Shown here piece after piece: positions 54,187-63,045 of a stretch of DNA of 64,000 nucleotides. The position numbers and the translations under genes were made by a program. Within the stretch, counting starts at the first letter, position 1; each line of letters starts with the position of its first letter. Under the pieces are notes generated by a model. The model saw nothing but the letters and a program-made list of their open reading frames with translations, searched no databases and had not been told where the DNA came from. The stretch lies in NCBI GenBank assembly GCA_012744475.1, contig JAAYBV010000050.1:1-64000 (forward strand), in the 5' to 3' direction. Source of the DNA: Phycisphaerae bacterium (GTDB taxonomy: Bacteria > Planctomycetota > Phycisphaerae > Sedimentisphaerales > Anaerobacaceae).

Positions 54187-55893
54187 ATGATGACGTCGCA
54201 GACCACCAGAATACTGGAGCAGATCAACCCGCTGCGGCTGGCCGGGCCCTTGTTCGACAAGGAGCTGCGCGTGGCCAGCCGGCGGCGACGGTTCTATGCG
54301 ATGCGTTGTGTCTATATTTGTCTTTTCGGCATCGTCGTGGTCTACACGTGGCTGCTCGTGGCGCGTCCCGGACACAAGTCCACGCCCCTGGTCTGGGCGT
54401 CGCGCATGTCGGAGGTGGGCAAAATCGTCACCGCCGCGATCGTCTGGTTCCAGTTCATCATGGCGCAACTCCTCACGGCGATCCTGCTCAGTGGGGCCAT
54501 CGCGACGGAGATTCGCCACAGAACGCTCGATGCGCTCCTGGTGACACCGATCAGCGACGTTCAGATCGTTACGGGCAAGCTCGTCAGTGGATTGCTCCAG
54601 CTTGTTCTTCTGCTGGCCGTCAGTCTGCCTCTTCTGGCGATCGTTCGGGTCTTTGGAGGGGTCCCCTGGAACTTCCTGGTCTGTGGCCTGTGCCTGACGT
54701 TCGCGACGGCGGTGCTCGTCGGCGCGCTGAGCCTGTGCCTCAGCGTCACGAACCGCCAGGCGCACCAGGTGGCGACCAATGCCGTCGGGGTGTGTATGCT
54801 GTTCTGGTTCTGTACCGGAATGCTGATCGCGGTACTGGTGCAGACGAGCCGACTGAGCAACTCAACGGCGACAGGCATACTGGATCTCACGAGTCCCTAC
54901 GTCGTCCTGTTCCGCCAGACACGGGCGATGCTGTTGGCCTCCGGCCCGGGACCGGTGGTCTTCCCGTGGCCGGTCCATTGCCTGGTCGCGCTGGGTGCGG
55001 CGGGGGGGCTGTTGCTGCTGTCTGTCTGGCGACTGCGAAAGGCGGCCGCCGGCGCGATGGTCAGTGCCTCGCCCGAGGGCCAGAGCGCCGGAGCGGAAAG
55101 ACCAGGTCGCCTCTCCTGGCTGGGACGCCGGGCCATTCGCCCGGTCAAGGGCTCGCCCATCGTCTGGAAGGAGCTGTGCCGGCCTCGCGTCCCGAGAAAC
55201 CGACGAGGTATTCTGAGCGTGGTCTTTCTGACGATCGCCATTGCCCTTGTCGTTGGCTGTGTCGTGGTCCTGATTGTGGTTGGCCATGCGCCGGTCGCGT
55301 CGGTATGTGCGGGTGCGGCCTCTGTCTTCACGTTGCTCTTCATCCTGGATGTGACCACTTCGGCCGCCGGCGCCATTCCGCGAGAGAAGGAGGCCCGCAC
55401 CTGGCCGATCCTGCTGGCCACGCCGCTGGGCAATGGCGAGATCGTCCGCGGCAAGGCGTTCGGGGCCATCCGGAGGAGCTGGCCTCTGCTGGCGGTGGTG
55501 GTCATACTGACGCTGGCGGCGATGCTCTTGGCGCCTGAGGATGGCCGTCACTCGGAATCGGCACTGCTCCAGATGGGGATGTCGGCAGTCAGCCTGTCAG
55601 CGACCCTCGTCTTTCTGATCACTCTCGGCTTGTACGTGGGCACGCGGGTCAGAACCGCGACGATGGCGGTCGTCGCCACGCTCGGAATCTACGTGGGGAC
55701 ACAGATGCTGATCGGATTTCTGTTCTTGATCCTGGCAGTGCCAACAAGTCATTCTTCTCGATTCGTGATTGCCAATCGCCCGTTCCTCCTGTCCATCGTC
55801 AGTCAGGTTGTCCCGGCGATGCTCTATGCCGGCGCGGGGCTGCTTCTGGCGCGCGGTGCGGTGGTCCGTTTGCGACGAAACGTCTTCTCGTAG
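54187..55893 (+). CDS. ABC-2 permease, fused double half (paralog 1)
   Basis: 568 residues, about twelve helices in two halves. Each half opens with a similar amphipathic motif: GPLFDKELRVASRRRR (about 37-52 of the longer frame) and GSPIVWKELCRPRVPRNRR (about residue 330). Each half has the ABC-2 pattern GAIATEIRHRTLDALLVTPIS or GAIPREKEARTWPILLATPLG, where the E-x-x-x-x-T-x-x-x-L-L-x-T-P segment contacts the ATPase. The protein therefore is a full transporter pore in one chain. ATG 54187 or 54190 follows GGGAAG. First of three tandem paralogs. Confidence 0.8.
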   Translation: MMTSQTTRILEQINPLRLAGPLFDKELRVASRRRRFYAMRCVYICLFGIVVVYTWLLVARPGHKSTPLVWASRMSEVGKIVTAAIVWFQFIMAQLLTAILLSGAIATEIRHRTLDALLVTPISDVQIVTGKLVSGLLQLVLLLAVSLPLLAIVRVFGGVPWNFLVCGLCLTFATAVLVGALSLCLSVTNRQAHQVATNAVGVCMLFWFCTGMLIAVLVQTSRLSNSTATGILDLTSPYVVLFRQTRAMLLASGPGPVVFPWPVHCLVALGAAGGLLLLSVWRLRKAAAGAMVSASPEGQSAGAERPGRLSWLGRRAIRPVKGSPIVWKELCRPRVPRNRRGILSVVFLTIAIALVVGCVVVLIVVGHAPVASVCAGAASVFTLLFILDVTTSAAGAIPREKEARTWPILLATPLGNGEIVRGKAFGAIRRSWPLLAVVVILTLAAMLLAPEDGRHSESALLQMGMSAVSLSATLVFLITLGLYVGTRVRTATMAVVATLGIYVGTQMLIGFLFLILAVPTSHSSRFVIANRPFLLSIVSQVVPAMLYAGAGLLLARGAVVRLRRNVFS

Positions 55894-55910
55894 GATTCAA
55901 CAGGTTGCCG

Positions 55911-57743
55911 ATGGCTTCGAGCACAAACCATGTGCGGCGTCTCAATCTCGGATGGCTGACCGGGCCGATCTTCGAGAAGGAGCTGCGCGTCTCGAGCCGT
56001 CGGCGGCGGAACTTCGCTCTACGGTTCTTCTACATCGCGCTGCTGACGATCTTCGTGGCGATGGTCTGGATCAGCGTCGTGCATTATCACGGCAGCGTCG
56101 GTTTCATGCAGAGCCGCATGGCGGCCGCCGGCAAGCAGATCATCGTGACGGTGGCGTTCTTCCAGTTCATCACGACCCAGATCCTGGCCGTCATCATGCT
56201 CAGTACCGCCATCAGTGACGAGGTGTACCATCGTACGCTCGGGCTGCTCATGACCACGCCCATCAACAGCCTCCAGATCGTGATGGGCAAGATGCTCAGC
56301 AAGCTGCTGCAACTGATCCTGCTGCTGGCGATCACGCTGCCGATCCTGGCGATTGTCCGCGTCTTCGGCGGCGTCTCCTGGAGTTACCTTCTGTCGAGTC
56401 TGTGCATCACGTTGACGGCTGTGTTGCTGAGCGGCTCGGTCAGCCTGGCCTTCTCCATCCGCAACCGGCGGGCCTACGCCGTCATCCTCAAGACCGCTTT
56501 CGTCCTGGGGGCCGCATACTTCGTTCTGCCCGGCGCCCTCGGCACGCTGACCAACGCCTTCATGCCTATCCTGGGAGGCATCGGCCACCTTCGGGGGGTG
56601 TTCACTTCCAATGCGGCGGTTGCGATGCTGCACTTGAACCCGTTCCTGGCGATGTGGCAGGCGACCGAGGTCATGATGTCGCCGGGCGGCAGGACGATCC
56701 CCTTCTCCTGGCCGGTCCACTGCGTCTCCATGCTGGGTTTCTCGGTCGTGGTGCTGGCCTGGTCGGTGAAGGTCGTGCGCAAGACGGCGCTGCGTCAGGC
56801 CACCGGACAGCTCGATCCTCTGGCCAGGGCCAGGAGAAAGGCGTCGCGTGCGAATCCGATGTCCGACTCGTTAGATGGACCGATCAAACGGGTCATCGGG
56901 CCGCCGATCGTCTGGAAAGAGCTGCGGGCCCCCTTCATCCAGGGCGTGGACAACCGCAACAGCTACATTGGCCTTCTCGTGGCGGTCATCGCGCTGTGTG
57001 TGACCTATCTGGCCACCGCCCGGCAGGGCGCCCTGGACGAGAGCTACTCGCACGTTTCCTACGGCCTGCTCTTTGTGCTGATGGGCATCATCTTCGGCGT
57101 GGTGTTCTCTGCGACCCGAGTGACCAGCGAACGCGAGTCGCAGACGTGGCTGCTGCTGCTGACGACCTCCCTGGGGGATTGGGACATCCTCGTGGGCAAG
57201 GCGGTCAGCGCCTTTCGCCGGTGCCTGCCCATCTGGGGTCTGCTGGCCGGACACGTGTTGCTGTTCATCTTTGTCGGGTACATCCATCCCATCGTCGCGT
57301 TCCACCTTCTGCTGGTGGCCGTGTGGGTGAGCTTCTTCGTCGTGGCCGTCGGGCTGTACTTCAGCTCGCGTTTCGGGCGCACAACCTCGTCGGTTGTCGC
57401 GAGCTTCGGGCTGCTGCTGACTCTGTGGGCGGCCGGGCCGGTGCTGGCCATCGTGCTCGGCACAATGATCCAGAAGATGGATGTGTTTGTCACGTACATG
57501 ATGTTTCATCCGGCGATTCAGACCGAGCTGATCTTGAACGCCGCCGGTGGCGCGCAGAACGCCGATCTGCCGCTGGGGAGTCTCGTTTACGCCGGCGAAC
57601 GCGTGATCTTCGGAATCAACCAGGAGGTGTTTAGCTTCTGGAAGATGACCGGCATCCTGGCCGGCACGGCCCTGGTCTACATCGCCGCAGGCGCGCTCTT
57701 CCTCTGGCGCGCCAAGGTCCGGCTTCGCAAGAGCCTCTTCTGA
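55911..57743 (+). CDS. ABC-2 permease, fused double half (paralog 2)
   Basis: 610 residues with the same plan as its neighbours. The first half opens GPIFEKELRVSSRRRR and contains STAISDEVYHRTLGLLMTTPIN. The second half opens GPPIVWKELRAPFIQG and contains ATRVTSERESQTWLLLLTTSLG. About twelve helices are predicted from the hydrophobic runs. The linker between halves is short (about 300-325), unlike paralog 3. ATG 55911 is 17 bases after the previous stop; a TTG two codons upstream is possible. Confidence 0.8.
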   Translation: MASSTNHVRRLNLGWLTGPIFEKELRVSSRRRRNFALRFFYIALLTIFVAMVWISVVHYHGSVGFMQSRMAAAGKQIIVTVAFFQFITTQILAVIMLSTAISDEVYHRTLGLLMTTPINSLQIVMGKMLSKLLQLILLLAITLPILAIVRVFGGVSWSYLLSSLCITLTAVLLSGSVSLAFSIRNRRAYAVILKTAFVLGAAYFVLPGALGTLTNAFMPILGGIGHLRGVFTSNAAVAMLHLNPFLAMWQATEVMMSPGGRTIPFSWPVHCVSMLGFSVVVLAWSVKVVRKTALRQATGQLDPLARARRKASRANPMSDSLDGPIKRVIGPPIVWKELRAPFIQGVDNRNSYIGLLVAVIALCVTYLATARQGALDESYSHVSYGLLFVLMGIIFGVVFSATRVTSERESQTWLLLLTTSLGDWDILVGKAVSAFRRCLPIWGLLAGHVLLFIFVGYIHPIVAFHLLLVAVWVSFFVVAVGLYFSSRFGRTTSSVVASFGLLLTLWAAGPVLAIVLGTMIQKMDVFVTYMMFHPAIQTELILNAAGGAQNADLPLGSLVYAGERVIFGINQEVFSFWKMTGILAGTALVYIAAGALFLWRAKVRLRKSLF

Positions 57744-57760
57744 CGACGATGGGAGAACCA

Positions 57761-59563
57761 GTGATTGACATGGCACCGAAGCGATGGGCGCCGACGGTGA
57801 GTCTGTCCTGGCTGACGGGGCCGATCTTCGACAAGGAGCTGCGCGTCTCCAGCCGGCGTCGCCGCAATTATGTGCTGCGCTTCGTCTATGTGGTGTTCTT
57901 CCTGGTATTTGCCAGTCTCATCTGGATGGAGGAAATGCCGAGCGGCGCCGGTTCGGTGTACCAGGTCTCGCGCATGGGCCGGGCGGCCCAGCAGATCGTG
58001 GTGTCCGTCGTCTGGTTCCAGTTCATCGCTTCTCAAGCCGTTGCCATCGTCATGCTGAGCACCGCGATCAGCGATGAGATCTACAACAAGACGCTCGGCC
58101 TGCTGATGACCACGCCGATCAGCGGCTTTCAAATCGTCATCGGCAAGCTGCTCAGCAAGCTGCTTCAACTGGCGCTGCTCCTGGCAATCACGCTGCCGCT
58201 GCTGGCGATCACGCGGGTTCTCGGCGGTGTCCCGTGGGGATATCTGGTCGGCGGGCTGTGCGTCACCCTCAGCACGGCGCTGTTTTGTGGGGCGCTGAGC
58301 CTGTTCTTTTCGATCTTCACGCGCAAGGCGTACGCCGCGATCATCACGACCGCGATAATGGCCGCCGTGTGGTTTGGCCTGGTGCCTGGAATCAGCATAC
58401 CGGCCCTTCACAACGTCATCTCGGAACGAGCGATCACCGACGCATTGTGTCGCGTGAATCCGTATTGCATGCTGGTTGCCGACACCATCCGCCTGATGAC
58501 AGGTCAGTCGATCAGTTCCGTCCATTGGACAGCCCACTGCGGCGTATCGCTGGCCGGCTCGGCGCTGCTGCTGTTCTGGGCGACCGTCTTCGTCCGCAAG
58601 GCGGCGCTGCGCCAGGCGGTGGGGTGGCAGCCTCAAGTCCGTGGGACTTGGGGATGGCATAGATCGGGACGGGATGCAGAGAGACACCCTCCCCTCCCGA
58701 TGTCTATCGGGACGCTTGAGGCCGCCACACGAAGGTCTTTGGTCCGGCGTGTGACGGGCTCGCCGGTGTTCTGGAAAGAGCGTCGTTCGCCGCTGCTGGG
58801 TCGGCTCGGTCTCGGCAAGATTGTTATCGGGATCGTCTTGATCGCATTGGCGGTTCTGGCCTACGTTTCGTGCGCCAGGCAGAACATGCTCAACGACAGC
58901 GAGACACAGGTTGCCTATGTGGTCGTCTTTTTCGCATTGGGGACGCTGTTCGCGGCGGTCCTGCCGGCGACGTGCATCACGAGCGAGAAGGAATCGCGGT
59001 CGTGGCCCATTCTTCTGACGACGCCGATCTCGGACCGGGCCATCCTCTGGGGCAAGTTCCTCGGCGCTGTGCGTCAGTGCTCGATCGCGTGGCTGCCGCT
59101 GTTCGCGCACGTGGGCCTGTTCACGGTGTTGGGGACGATCCGTCCGATTGGCGTCGTGCAATTGGCTGTTGTGGCGGCTTGGTTGACCGTGTTTCTCTGT
59201 GCGACCGGGTTGTATTTCACAAGCCGCCTTGCGCGAACGACGACTGCCGTGATCGCCAATGTCAGTCTGGCAGCCGGCCTTTGGGCGCTGCTCCCTCTGT
59301 TCCTGGCCATTGTCGACGAGGTGTTCCGGATTCACGGTGGCTTTCCGTCGGTGTATGAGGACATGAACCCCTTCGTTCAGGCGATCGTCATTACCGACGC
59401 AACGGCGCGCCGACAGCTCCATGACTACAATTGGATGCAGGATGGAATGCGTCGGGCCGGCGAAGCGACCAAATGGATCCTGCTCAACGGTGCGCTCTAT
59501 GTCGTCATCGGACTGGGCTTCCTCGCGCGCGCCCGGGCGCGCCTCCGGCGAAATCCTGTCTGA
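57761..59563 (+). CDS. ABC-2 permease, fused double half (paralog 3)
   Basis: 600 residues. The first half has GPIFDKELRVSSRRRR and STAISDEIYNKTLGLLMTTPIS. The second half has GSPVFWKERRSPLLGRLG and ATCITSEKESRSWPILLTTPIS. It is closest to paralog 2. GTG 57761 is my start because GGGAG lies five bases upstream; ATG 57749 and ATG 57770 are in frame as well. The linker between halves is longer than in paralog 2 because a 105-bp palindromic element is inserted in frame (58624-58728). Last gene of the run; the next gene has its own promoter. Confidence 0.8.
   Translation: MIDMAPKRWAPTVSLSWLTGPIFDKELRVSSRRRRNYVLRFVYVVFFLVFASLIWMEEMPSGAGSVYQVSRMGRAAQQIVVSVVWFQFIASQAVAIVMLSTAISDEIYNKTLGLLMTTPISGFQIVIGKLLSKLLQLALLLAITLPLLAITRVLGGVPWGYLVGGLCVTLSTALFCGALSLFFSIFTRKAYAAIITTAIMAAVWFGLVPGISIPALHNVISERAITDALCRVNPYCMLVADTIRLMTGQSISSVHWTAHCGVSLAGSALLLFWATVFVRKAALRQAVGWQPQVRGTWGWHRSGRDAERHPPLPMSIGTLEAATRRSLVRRVTGSPVFWKERRSPLLGRLGLGKIVIGIVLIALAVLAYVSCARQNMLNDSETQVAYVVVFFALGTLFAAVLPATCITSEKESRSWPILLTTPISDRAILWGKFLGAVRQCSIAWLPLFAHVGLFTVLGTIRPIGVVQLAVVAAWLTVFLCATGLYFTSRLARTTTAVIANVSLAAGLWALLPLFLAIVDEVFRIHGGFPSVYEDMNPFVQAIVITDATARRQLHDYNWMQDGMRRAGEATKWILLNGALYVVIGLGFLARARARLRRNPV
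58624..58728. repeat. 105-bp inverted-repeat element inserted in frame in permease paralog 3
   Basis: GTGGCAGCCTCAAG (58624-58637) and CTTGAGGCCGCCAC (58715-58728) are inverted ends matching at 13 of 14 positions. Inside are CAAGTCC-GTG-GGACTTG (58634-58650) and an ATAGA/TCGGGA dyad (around 58660-58712). The length is 105 bases, that is 35 codons, and the gene reads through it as a Trp/Gly/Arg-rich linker. Paralog 2 has no such stretch. Confidence 0.75.
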
Positions 59564-59609
59564 TCCTGCTCTCATTTGCCCTCGCCAACGGCACTCGGAC
59601 GCTTGAGCC

Positions 59610-59638
59610 TTGTTCGCATTGCCGTCTCGGGGTATGCT
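59610..59638 (+). promoter_or_regulatory. Promoter of the GH101/DUF5696-like gene
   Basis: TTGTTC (59610-59615), a 17-base spacer and TATGCT (59633-59638) give a start near 59646, 40 bases before the ATG. The gene is therefore probably independent of the permease operon. Confidence 0.5.
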
Positions 59639-59685
59639 GGGATCGCTCTGAAACCAATGTCCGCACAGTTCGGGAGGTACGCACG

Positions 59686-61929
59686 ATGGCACGTCAGATC
59701 ACAGACATGATGGTCAGGCCCAGGTTATTCTTGGCCGTAGTGTTTCTTCTTGTTTGGGTCGTAGGCGGTTGGACCGGAGCCGCGACCTTAAGGAGTCCCG
59801 CCCTGCGCGTGGAGATCGACGATGTAACAGGCCAATGGCGGTTGTCGGACGAACGTTCCGGCGTGATGTGGCCTTCTGAGGGCATGGCGAGTCCGGGCAG
59901 AGCCGCCTGGCTCGAAGGGGATTTCGCCCGGGCCGAACGCGGCGGTGAGAATTCGGTGCGGCTGGTCAAGGAAAGCGGCAGGGCGGTCACATTCGCACTG
60001 GTGCACGGTGGCGAGGCGCTGGAGATTCGCTACGAGAGCGCGGACGACGCGACGATTCGCGTACTTGACGATGCCCTGACGATCGCGGGCGACGACGACG
60101 GCTACGTGATCGTCCCGTGCCGGGAGGGCCTGCTGGTGTCTGCCGATGGAGACAAGGCTTTCAAGCAGACCTTCGGCACCTCGGACTACGAGGGCTGCCA
60201 CATGAGCATGCTGGGCCTGGTCAAGCGAGGCTCGGCGCTGATCGTGACGTGGGACGATGCCTACGTGTTTCCCGAATTGGAGCGTGCGGTCCCGGAAGGG
60301 CAGGCCGAGGGCCGCAAGCTGACGACGACGTTCGAGATGCGGCGCAGCGCCAAGGTCTTGCGGCTGATGCCCCTGGGACGCGGCGATTGGAACGACATCG
60401 CGCGAGCGTACAGGCAACACGCCGGCCAGCGGGGGTTCGCGGCAACGCTGCGCCAGAAGATCGAGCGGGACAAGCACCTCGAACGAATGGTCGGCGCATC
60501 GAACGCCAAGCTGTGGACCTGTCTGGCGCGCCGGATGAACGAGGACAGCACCGCTGAGGAGTCGGTCCAGGTCCGCTGGACATTCGACGAGGCGGCCCGG
60601 ATTGCCGAACACCTGCACAACGACGTGAAGCTCGACCGTTGCTTCTTCATGATGGGCGGCTGGACCGAGGGCGGCTACGACTGCCGGCACCCGGACAACC
60701 TGCCGGCGAATCCCGAGTGCGGCGGCAACGAGGCGCTGGCCGATGCGGTCCGGCGCGTGCAGACACTGGATTACGTCGCCTGTCTGCACGACAACGTGCA
60801 GGACATGTACCGGGACGCCAAGAGCTGGGACCCGGGATTCATCGAGAAGCACCGCGACGGCTCCCTGATCGCCGGCGGGCGCTGGCTGGGCGGCCGGGCC
60901 TACATGGTCTGTGCGCCGAAGCAGTTGGAGCTGGCCCAGAGGCCCCAGAACCTGCCTGCGATTCGCGAGCTTTTTGCGCCCTGGAGCTACTTCATCGACA
61001 CGACGTACGCCGTCGGGCCGCGGGAATGCTTCGACCCGAACCATCCGATCGGACGCAACGACGATATCGCGTGGAAAATCCGCCTGAGCGACTACGCGCG
61101 AAATGTGTTCGGCCTCTTCGGCAGCGAGTGCGGGCGCGAGTGGGCGCTGCCCCACAGCGACTTCTTCGAAGGGCTGGTCGGCGTAAGCGGGCGGTACTAC
61201 CACAACCTCAAGCCCGAGGAGTTGGGCGCGACCGTGATTCCGTTCTTCGAGATGGTCTATCACGACTGCCAGATCTGCTACGGCAAGTACGGCTACCGCG
61301 CTGAGGAGGCCGGCGAGTACATCGCACACCACGTCCTGTGCGCCAGGCCGCTGCACTACCATTCATTTCCCGACCATCTCTACTGGCAGTCGGAACGCCG
61401 GACCGAGCCGGAGACGCCCACAGCACCTCTGGCCTACTACACGCGCAGCGACGGTGGCTGGGCGGAGGGGATGCACCCGCTGGACGTGTTCATCAAGAAC
61501 ACGCACGAAGTGCTGGGCCCACTGCACCGTGTCACCGCCTATGACCGGCTGACGCAGTTCGACTATCTCTCCGACGACCGCAACGTCAGGCGAGCGGTTT
61601 ACGGGAGCGGCGCGGACGCAACGACCGTCATCGTCAACTTCGGCGCGGCCGATGCCGAGGTGGCATGCGAGCTTGGCGGACGCACTATCCTGCCGCCCTG
61701 GGGCTTCGTCGTCGAAGGACCTCGGTTCGTCGCCTTCCACGCGAAACGCTGGAGCGGCACGGACTACGCGCAGGCGGCCCTGTTCACGCTTCAGTCGGCC
61801 GACGGCAAGCCTCTGAAGGAGTCGGCGTCCTTTCGCGTCTTCCACGCCTTCGGTTCGGCTGCACTCTCCTGGCAAGGCCGGACTCACGAGGTCCGCCGCG
61901 AAGAGGTCATCGAGCAGCGCGTCCAGTGA
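59686..61929 (+). CDS. Secreted GH101/DUF5696-like glycosidase candidate
   Basis: 747 residues. A signal/anchor segment (about 11-31) precedes a beta-sandwich (about 35-215, RVEIDDVTGQWRLSDERSG), as in retaining glycosidases with an N-terminal supersandwich. A TIM-barrel-like centre follows (RCFFMMGGWTEGGYDCRHPD, then VACLHDNVQDMYRDAK, YFIDTTYAVGPRECFDP, FGSECGREWALPHSDFFEG), where D and E at strand ends are candidate catalytic residues. The C-terminal domain is all beta. This layout resembles GH101 and DUF5696 proteins; assignment to a defined family is not certain. GGGAGG eight bases upstream sets ATG 59686. Confidence 0.6.
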   Translation: MARQITDMMVRPRLFLAVVFLLVWVVGGWTGAATLRSPALRVEIDDVTGQWRLSDERSGVMWPSEGMASPGRAAWLEGDFARAERGGENSVRLVKESGRAVTFALVHGGEALEIRYESADDATIRVLDDALTIAGDDDGYVIVPCREGLLVSADGDKAFKQTFGTSDYEGCHMSMLGLVKRGSALIVTWDDAYVFPELERAVPEGQAEGRKLTTTFEMRRSAKVLRLMPLGRGDWNDIARAYRQHAGQRGFAATLRQKIERDKHLERMVGASNAKLWTCLARRMNEDSTAEESVQVRWTFDEAARIAEHLHNDVKLDRCFFMMGGWTEGGYDCRHPDNLPANPECGGNEALADAVRRVQTLDYVACLHDNVQDMYRDAKSWDPGFIEKHRDGSLIAGGRWLGGRAYMVCAPKQLELAQRPQNLPAIRELFAPWSYFIDTTYAVGPRECFDPNHPIGRNDDIAWKIRLSDYARNVFGLFGSECGREWALPHSDFFEGLVGVSGRYYHNLKPEELGATVIPFFEMVYHDCQICYGKYGYRAEEAGEYIAHHVLCARPLHYHSFPDHLYWQSERRTEPETPTAPLAYYTRSDGGWAEGMHPLDVFIKNTHEVLGPLHRVTAYDRLTQFDYLSDDRNVRRAVYGSGADATTVIVNFGAADAEVACELGGRTILPPWGFVVEGPRFVAFHAKRWSGTDYAQAALFTLQSADGKPLKESASFRVFHAFGSAALSWQGRTHEVRREEVIEQRVQ

Positions 61930-61999
61930 CGCAGGAACGATGCATGCCCAAGGAACTCGGTGGGAGGATGGGCGATTGGCGGCATTTGGAAATGCAAAA

Positions 62000-62071
62000 A
62001 GCGGCTGATGAGACTCGAACTCACAACATCGACCTTGGGAAGGTCGCGCTCTACCATTGAGCTACAGCCGC
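62000..62071 (-). tRNA. tRNA-Gly (anticodon CCC)
   Basis: A full cloverleaf on the minus strand: acceptor GCGGCTG/CAGCCGC (7 bp), D arm GCTC-AATGGTA-GAGC, anticodon stem CGACC/GGTCG with loop TTCCCAA, T arm GTGAG-TTCGAGT-CTCAT. The anticodon is CCC, reading GGG. The discriminator base is U, as in bacterial tRNA-Gly. CCA is not encoded. Five T residues, counting the discriminator, follow at the 3' end and may terminate transcription. Confidence 0.95.
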
Positions 62072-62083
62072 AACTACGATTGA

Positions 62084-62113
62084 ATTGTATGGCCCCTTGG
62101 GGAACCCTGTCAA
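62084..62113 (-). promoter_or_regulatory. Promoter of tRNA-Gly
   Basis: On the minus strand a perfect TTGACA (62113-62108), an 18-base spacer and TACAAT (62089-62084, five of six) lie 13 bases before the tRNA 5' end. Confidence 0.7.
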
Positions 62114-62212
62114 GCAAAAATCCTGCCCGGATTGTGTCCGGTCATCCATGGGTGCAGGTGTGAACCGTCGGTACGAGAGCGGCATGAAGGCCGCAGAAGG
62201 GGATGTCAACCG

Positions 62213-62974
62213 ATGGAGTCGACGCAGATTCAAGCGAACCGCCTCTATGGCGACTTGGCTTACCTTTGGCCTCTGGTCAGTCCTGTCGAGGACTATGCCG
62301 CCGAGGCTCGATGCTGGCGGGATGTGCTCCGGAGCAAGCTCGGACCCGGACGGCACTGTCTTCTCGAACTGGGCGCTGGCGGCGGGCACCACCTCTCGCA
62401 CCTGACCGCCGACTTCGAGGCGACCGCTGTCGACCTCTCGGAGGCCATGATGCGGCATTCGAGACGCCTGAATCCTGGCGTCGAGCACCTTGTGGGCGAC
62501 ATGCGGACCGTGCGTCTGAACCGGAAATTCCAGGCCGTGCTCGTTCACGATGCGATCAGCCACATGCAGACGGAAGCCGATCTGAAAGCGGTGTTCGCCA
62601 CCGCCGTGGCGCACCTGGAGCCGGGCGGGGTCTTCATCACTTCCCCGGATCACTTCCGCGAGACTTTCCGCGATCCCACGGTGGACTCCAGCACGAGATC
62701 CGACGGCGAAACGGAGCTGACGTTCATCGAATTCACCTGCGACCCGGACCCCGCTGACACGACGATCGAGACGGTCTTGTTCTATCTGATTCGTAAGCGG
62801 GATGGACTGCGGATCGAAACGGACCGACTCACGACAGGGCTGTTCGGCCGTCAGCGGTGGTTGGACCTGATGGCCGAGGCTGGCTTTCGGGTCGAGTGCC
62901 ACCAGCGCGACGTGGGCGATGTGGCTGCGCAGCCGGACCTGCTGGTCGGCACGCTGTCCGGCGCGGCGACTTGA
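62213..62974 (+). CDS. Class I SAM-dependent methyltransferase
   Basis: 253 residues. Motif I is LLELGAGGGHHLSHL, motif II is ATAVDLSEAMM, and VLVHDAISHMQTEADLKAV with LEPGGVFITSPDHF follow the order of UbiE/SAM_MT_11-like enzymes. It transfers a methyl group from S-adenosylmethionine to an unknown acceptor. AAGGGGAT about ten bases upstream supports ATG 62213. It is divergent from the tRNA gene. Confidence 0.85.
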   Translation: MESTQIQANRLYGDLAYLWPLVSPVEDYAAEARCWRDVLRSKLGPGRHCLLELGAGGGHHLSHLTADFEATAVDLSEAMMRHSRRLNPGVEHLVGDMRTVRLNRKFQAVLVHDAISHMQTEADLKAVFATAVAHLEPGGVFITSPDHFRETFRDPTVDSSTRSDGETELTFIEFTCDPDPADTTIETVLFYLIRKRDGLRIETDRLTTGLFGRQRWLDLMAEAGFRVECHQRDVGDVAAQPDLLVGTLSGAAT

Positions 62975-62999
62975 TTTGTTCGGCCCACCGTGCTATGAA
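62971..62999 (+). promoter_or_regulatory. Promoter of the esterase gene
   Basis: TTGATT (62971-62976, overlapping the methyltransferase stop codon), a 17-base spacer and TATGAA (62994-62999) predict a start near 63006, about 79 bases before the esterase ATG. Confidence 0.45.
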
Positions 63000-63045
63000 G
63001 GGGGCACCGGATGTGGATGTGTCCGGTCGCGATGCCGGACACTGA

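Noticed and set aside
57677-59692. A 671-codon minus-strand frame opposite permease paralog 3
   Set aside because: Antisense to a permease with clear paralogs; the translation is His/Arg/Gln/Asp-rich and unlike a protein.
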